NCBI GenBank assembly: GCA_964566545.1
Contig: CAZMIX010000003.1
Coordinates: forward strand, 62,001 to 126,000
DNA length: 64,000 bases
Reading direction: 5' to 3'
Origin: JAEYFP01 sp964566545
GTDB taxonomy: Bacteria; Bacillota; Clostridia; Lachnospirales; Lachnospiraceae
The first letter of the stretch is position 1. Each line of letters opens with the position of its first letter. The notes under the pieces are model-generated. The model did no database searches, had not been told where the DNA came from, and was given only the letters and a program-made list of their open reading frames with translations. Positions 62,430 through 64,000 of this stretch are shown here, piece by piece. The translations under genes were made by a program, and so were the position numbers.

Positions 62430-63704
62430 TCATTTGCCCAAACGGAATTTAGCAACCGATTCCTTTAAATAATGCGTGCTTTCACTTAATATTTTAGTTT
62501 CCCCCACCAGAGTATCCGAATTGTTATTTAAAACCTGCACCTCGCGGAAAATTTCATTTATCTGTTTGGAGCTATTTAAAGCAGAAGTATCAATTTCCTT
62601 CACCTAATCAAAAATCTCCATCAGGGATGCGAACAACTCCTGAGAGGTACTGCTGAAATCACTGGCAAGGCTGTTGATAAACTGCGAATTGTCCTCGTAT
62701 TCCTCCAATACCTCTGAAAATCTTCGATAGTCCCGGTTTACATTGTTCGATATAAATTCCAAAAGCTTCTGTGCAGCCACAATCAACTCTTTTACAGCTA
62801 TGGTTACATCGCTGATCACCGTACCGATATTTTCCGTATGGACCTTGCTGCTTTCTGATAAATCCCGGATTTCCTGCGCGATCACAGAAAACCCTTTTCC
62901 GCTCTCTCCCGCCCTGCTCGCCTCGATCGAGGCATTTAAGGAAAGCATGTTGGTTCTGGAAGAAATCTGCGCAATCGCCTCCGCTAACAGCTTGATCTCA
63001 TCGACAGCCAGCGCATTTTGTATCGCCGCCTCCAACTTCTCTTTATTTTCCGATAGAAGTCTGTCGGCCGCTTCTATCGATACTGTGACATCCTTTTTCG
63101 CCGCAAATGCCCTCTTTGTGATAGATGCCGATTCATCGGCACTTTCCGAAGCTTTATCCGCCAGAGATTTAACTGCATTTTCGATTTCGGCCGATTCCGA
63201 ATGCAACAAATTAGATATGTTCGAAACTTTTTCTGATTCCTTTGACACAGTCTCTGCATAATAACGAATTTCTTTGATCCTGTCATGAAGTGTCAGCAGC
63301 CCTGCCGTATTATCCGTCAATGTCCTGTCGATAATATCCGACCGCTCTGAAATCGTTTTAATCATTAGCTCCAGTGAATTTTTCATTTCATTAAAGTTTG
63401 TTATCAGTTCTCCGATTTTATCATCACTGACGATTTTACATTCGGTCGAAAAATTACCCTTTCCAATTTCATTGACATAAAGATTCAGACGGTCGATTGT
63501 CTTGATAATTGTAATATTTCCAATTCCCGCCGAAACAAGACCGACAATAATCCCTGCGCCGATACACGAAATTGTAAACAGCAGATAGGCTCGCTCAGAC
63601 TTGGATACCATAAATATCTGAGCAAAGAAAGGAAATACCGCTCCCATAATAATTCCCGTTAAAATACTCAAATACAGGTATTTTCTAATAATACTTTTCT
63701 TCAT
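62430..63704 (-). pseudogene. Methyl-accepting chemotaxis protein interrupted by an in-frame TAG
   Basis: From ATG 63704 the gene encodes two membrane helices (about 10-28 and 37-62), a HAMP-like region, and an MCP signalling domain with the hairpin tip ISSRTNMLSLNASIEASRAGESGKGFSVIAQEIRDLSE. A TAG at 62604-62606 ends it after SLMEIFD, giving 366 residues. Translation continues in the same frame for 57 more codons (VKEIDTSALNSSKQINEIF ... ESVAKFRLGK) to a TGA at 62430-62432, with typical MCP heptad sequence. The periplasmic part is only a few residues, so ligand sensing is not classical. It is either a nonsense mutation, a base error, or readthrough. Confidence 0.8.
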
Positions 63705-63871
63705 GATCTTCACCTTGGTATGCCAACTTCTCTATACGTTCCTTGTCTGATATAGTAGTGTTGTTTAACGTCCCTCTCCAAGGACTTTTTTATATATTTC
63801 ATCGGTTTTACTTATGTAATATATATTAAAAATGATAACTGTTATCCCTGCCATTTCTTATATTATCATAT

Positions 63872-64000
63872 CTATAAATAAAAATAAATATTTTTATTAT
63901 TAAAATCGCATAAGATTGCGATTAGTGCACTCAACAAGGTGCCAACCAAATACTTTTCGGCAAATGCCTGTTCCTCTAACTGCTTATATTTTCTTTTCTT
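63872..64000 (-). CDS. Possible 3' end of a gene beyond the right edge
   Basis: On minus the frame is open for 42 codons from the window edge to a TAG at 63872, reading KYKQLEEQAFAEKYLVGTLL and then an Ile/Leu-rich end. It is too short to name and could be chance. The 167 bases between it and the chemotaxis gene start are AT-rich with no clear feature. Confidence 0.25.
   Translation of the reverse strand, partial: KKRKYKQLEEQAFAEKYLVGTLLSALIAILCDFNNKNIYFYL

Noticed and set aside
1..64000. CRISPR arrays, prophage, transposases, tRNA or rRNA genes
   Set aside because: No regularly spaced repeats, phage structural genes, transposase frames or tRNA cloverleaf patterns were noticed on either strand by eye.

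Overview
The window looks like a chromosomal segment of an anaerobic Firmicute of the Lachnospiraceae (Clostridia). The reasons are a biotin-dependent sodium-pump decarboxylase cluster, PPDK, class II-type GlyRS, a fused 2-hydroxyacyl-CoA dehydratase activase, FeoAB with a Cys-rich FeoB-associated peptide, DUF6472 and DUF4491 proteins, a YesM/YesN-controlled CUT1 sugar locus and mostly strong AGGAGG ribosome binding sites. No rRNA, tRNA, CRISPR array, prophage or insertion sequence was seen. This is a reading by eye; no search was run.

Layout. (1) 1-3.3 kb, minus: acyl-CoA carboxyltransferase, OadG-like gamma subunit, biotin carrier, and the start of an OadA/PycB-type carboxyltransferase that runs off the left edge. 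(2) 3.4-20.5 kb, minus: housekeeping genes: D,D-carboxypeptidase, feoA-feoB plus Cys-rich peptide, scpA-scpB, metallophosphoesterase, second D,D-carboxypeptidase, rpsU, alaS, asnA, a large hybrid histidine kinase, birA, a DUF6472 protein and a HAD phosphatase. (3) 20.6-26.5 kb: MATE transporter, a heterodimeric ABC exporter with one degenerate ATPase site, and a divergent YetF/DUF421 membrane protein. (4) 26.5-36.9 kb: a host-glycan locus: GH112 phosphorylase, GH29 fucosidase, two CUT1 permeases and a binding lipoprotein, divergent from a YesM/YesN two-component system. Two of its genes look damaged: one permease has lost its EAA loop and the response regulator is frameshifted. (5) 36.9-44.1 kb: a CoA-disulfide-reductase-like FAD enzyme fused to rhodanese, TusA and DsrE domains, then a patchwork of small accessory genes and remnants (kinase fragment, DUF4491, VOC, PhzF, broken EFR1 flavodoxin/ferredoxin, TetR, O-methyltransferase). 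(6) 44.2-57.8 kb, minus: ppdK with a long structured leader, glyS, lipoprotein, recO, yqzL-like, era, DUF4349 lipoprotein, M16C peptidase, patatin, a sigma-like protein without region 4, and a rhomboid-like membrane protein. (7) 58.0-64 kb: a 1416-residue fused activase on plus, then a chemotaxis receptor on minus interrupted by an in-frame TAG.

How genes work together. BirA would biotinylate the carrier of the decarboxylase cluster. The glycan locus has the parts to import a fucosylated lacto-N-biose or galacto-N-biose type sugar, remove fucose and phosphorolyse the core in the cytoplasm. However, the permease deletion and regulator frameshift suggest this strain may be losing the pathway, unless they are sequencing or assembly errors. 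Era/YqzL/RecO and ScpA/ScpB keep conserved Firmicute gene orders.
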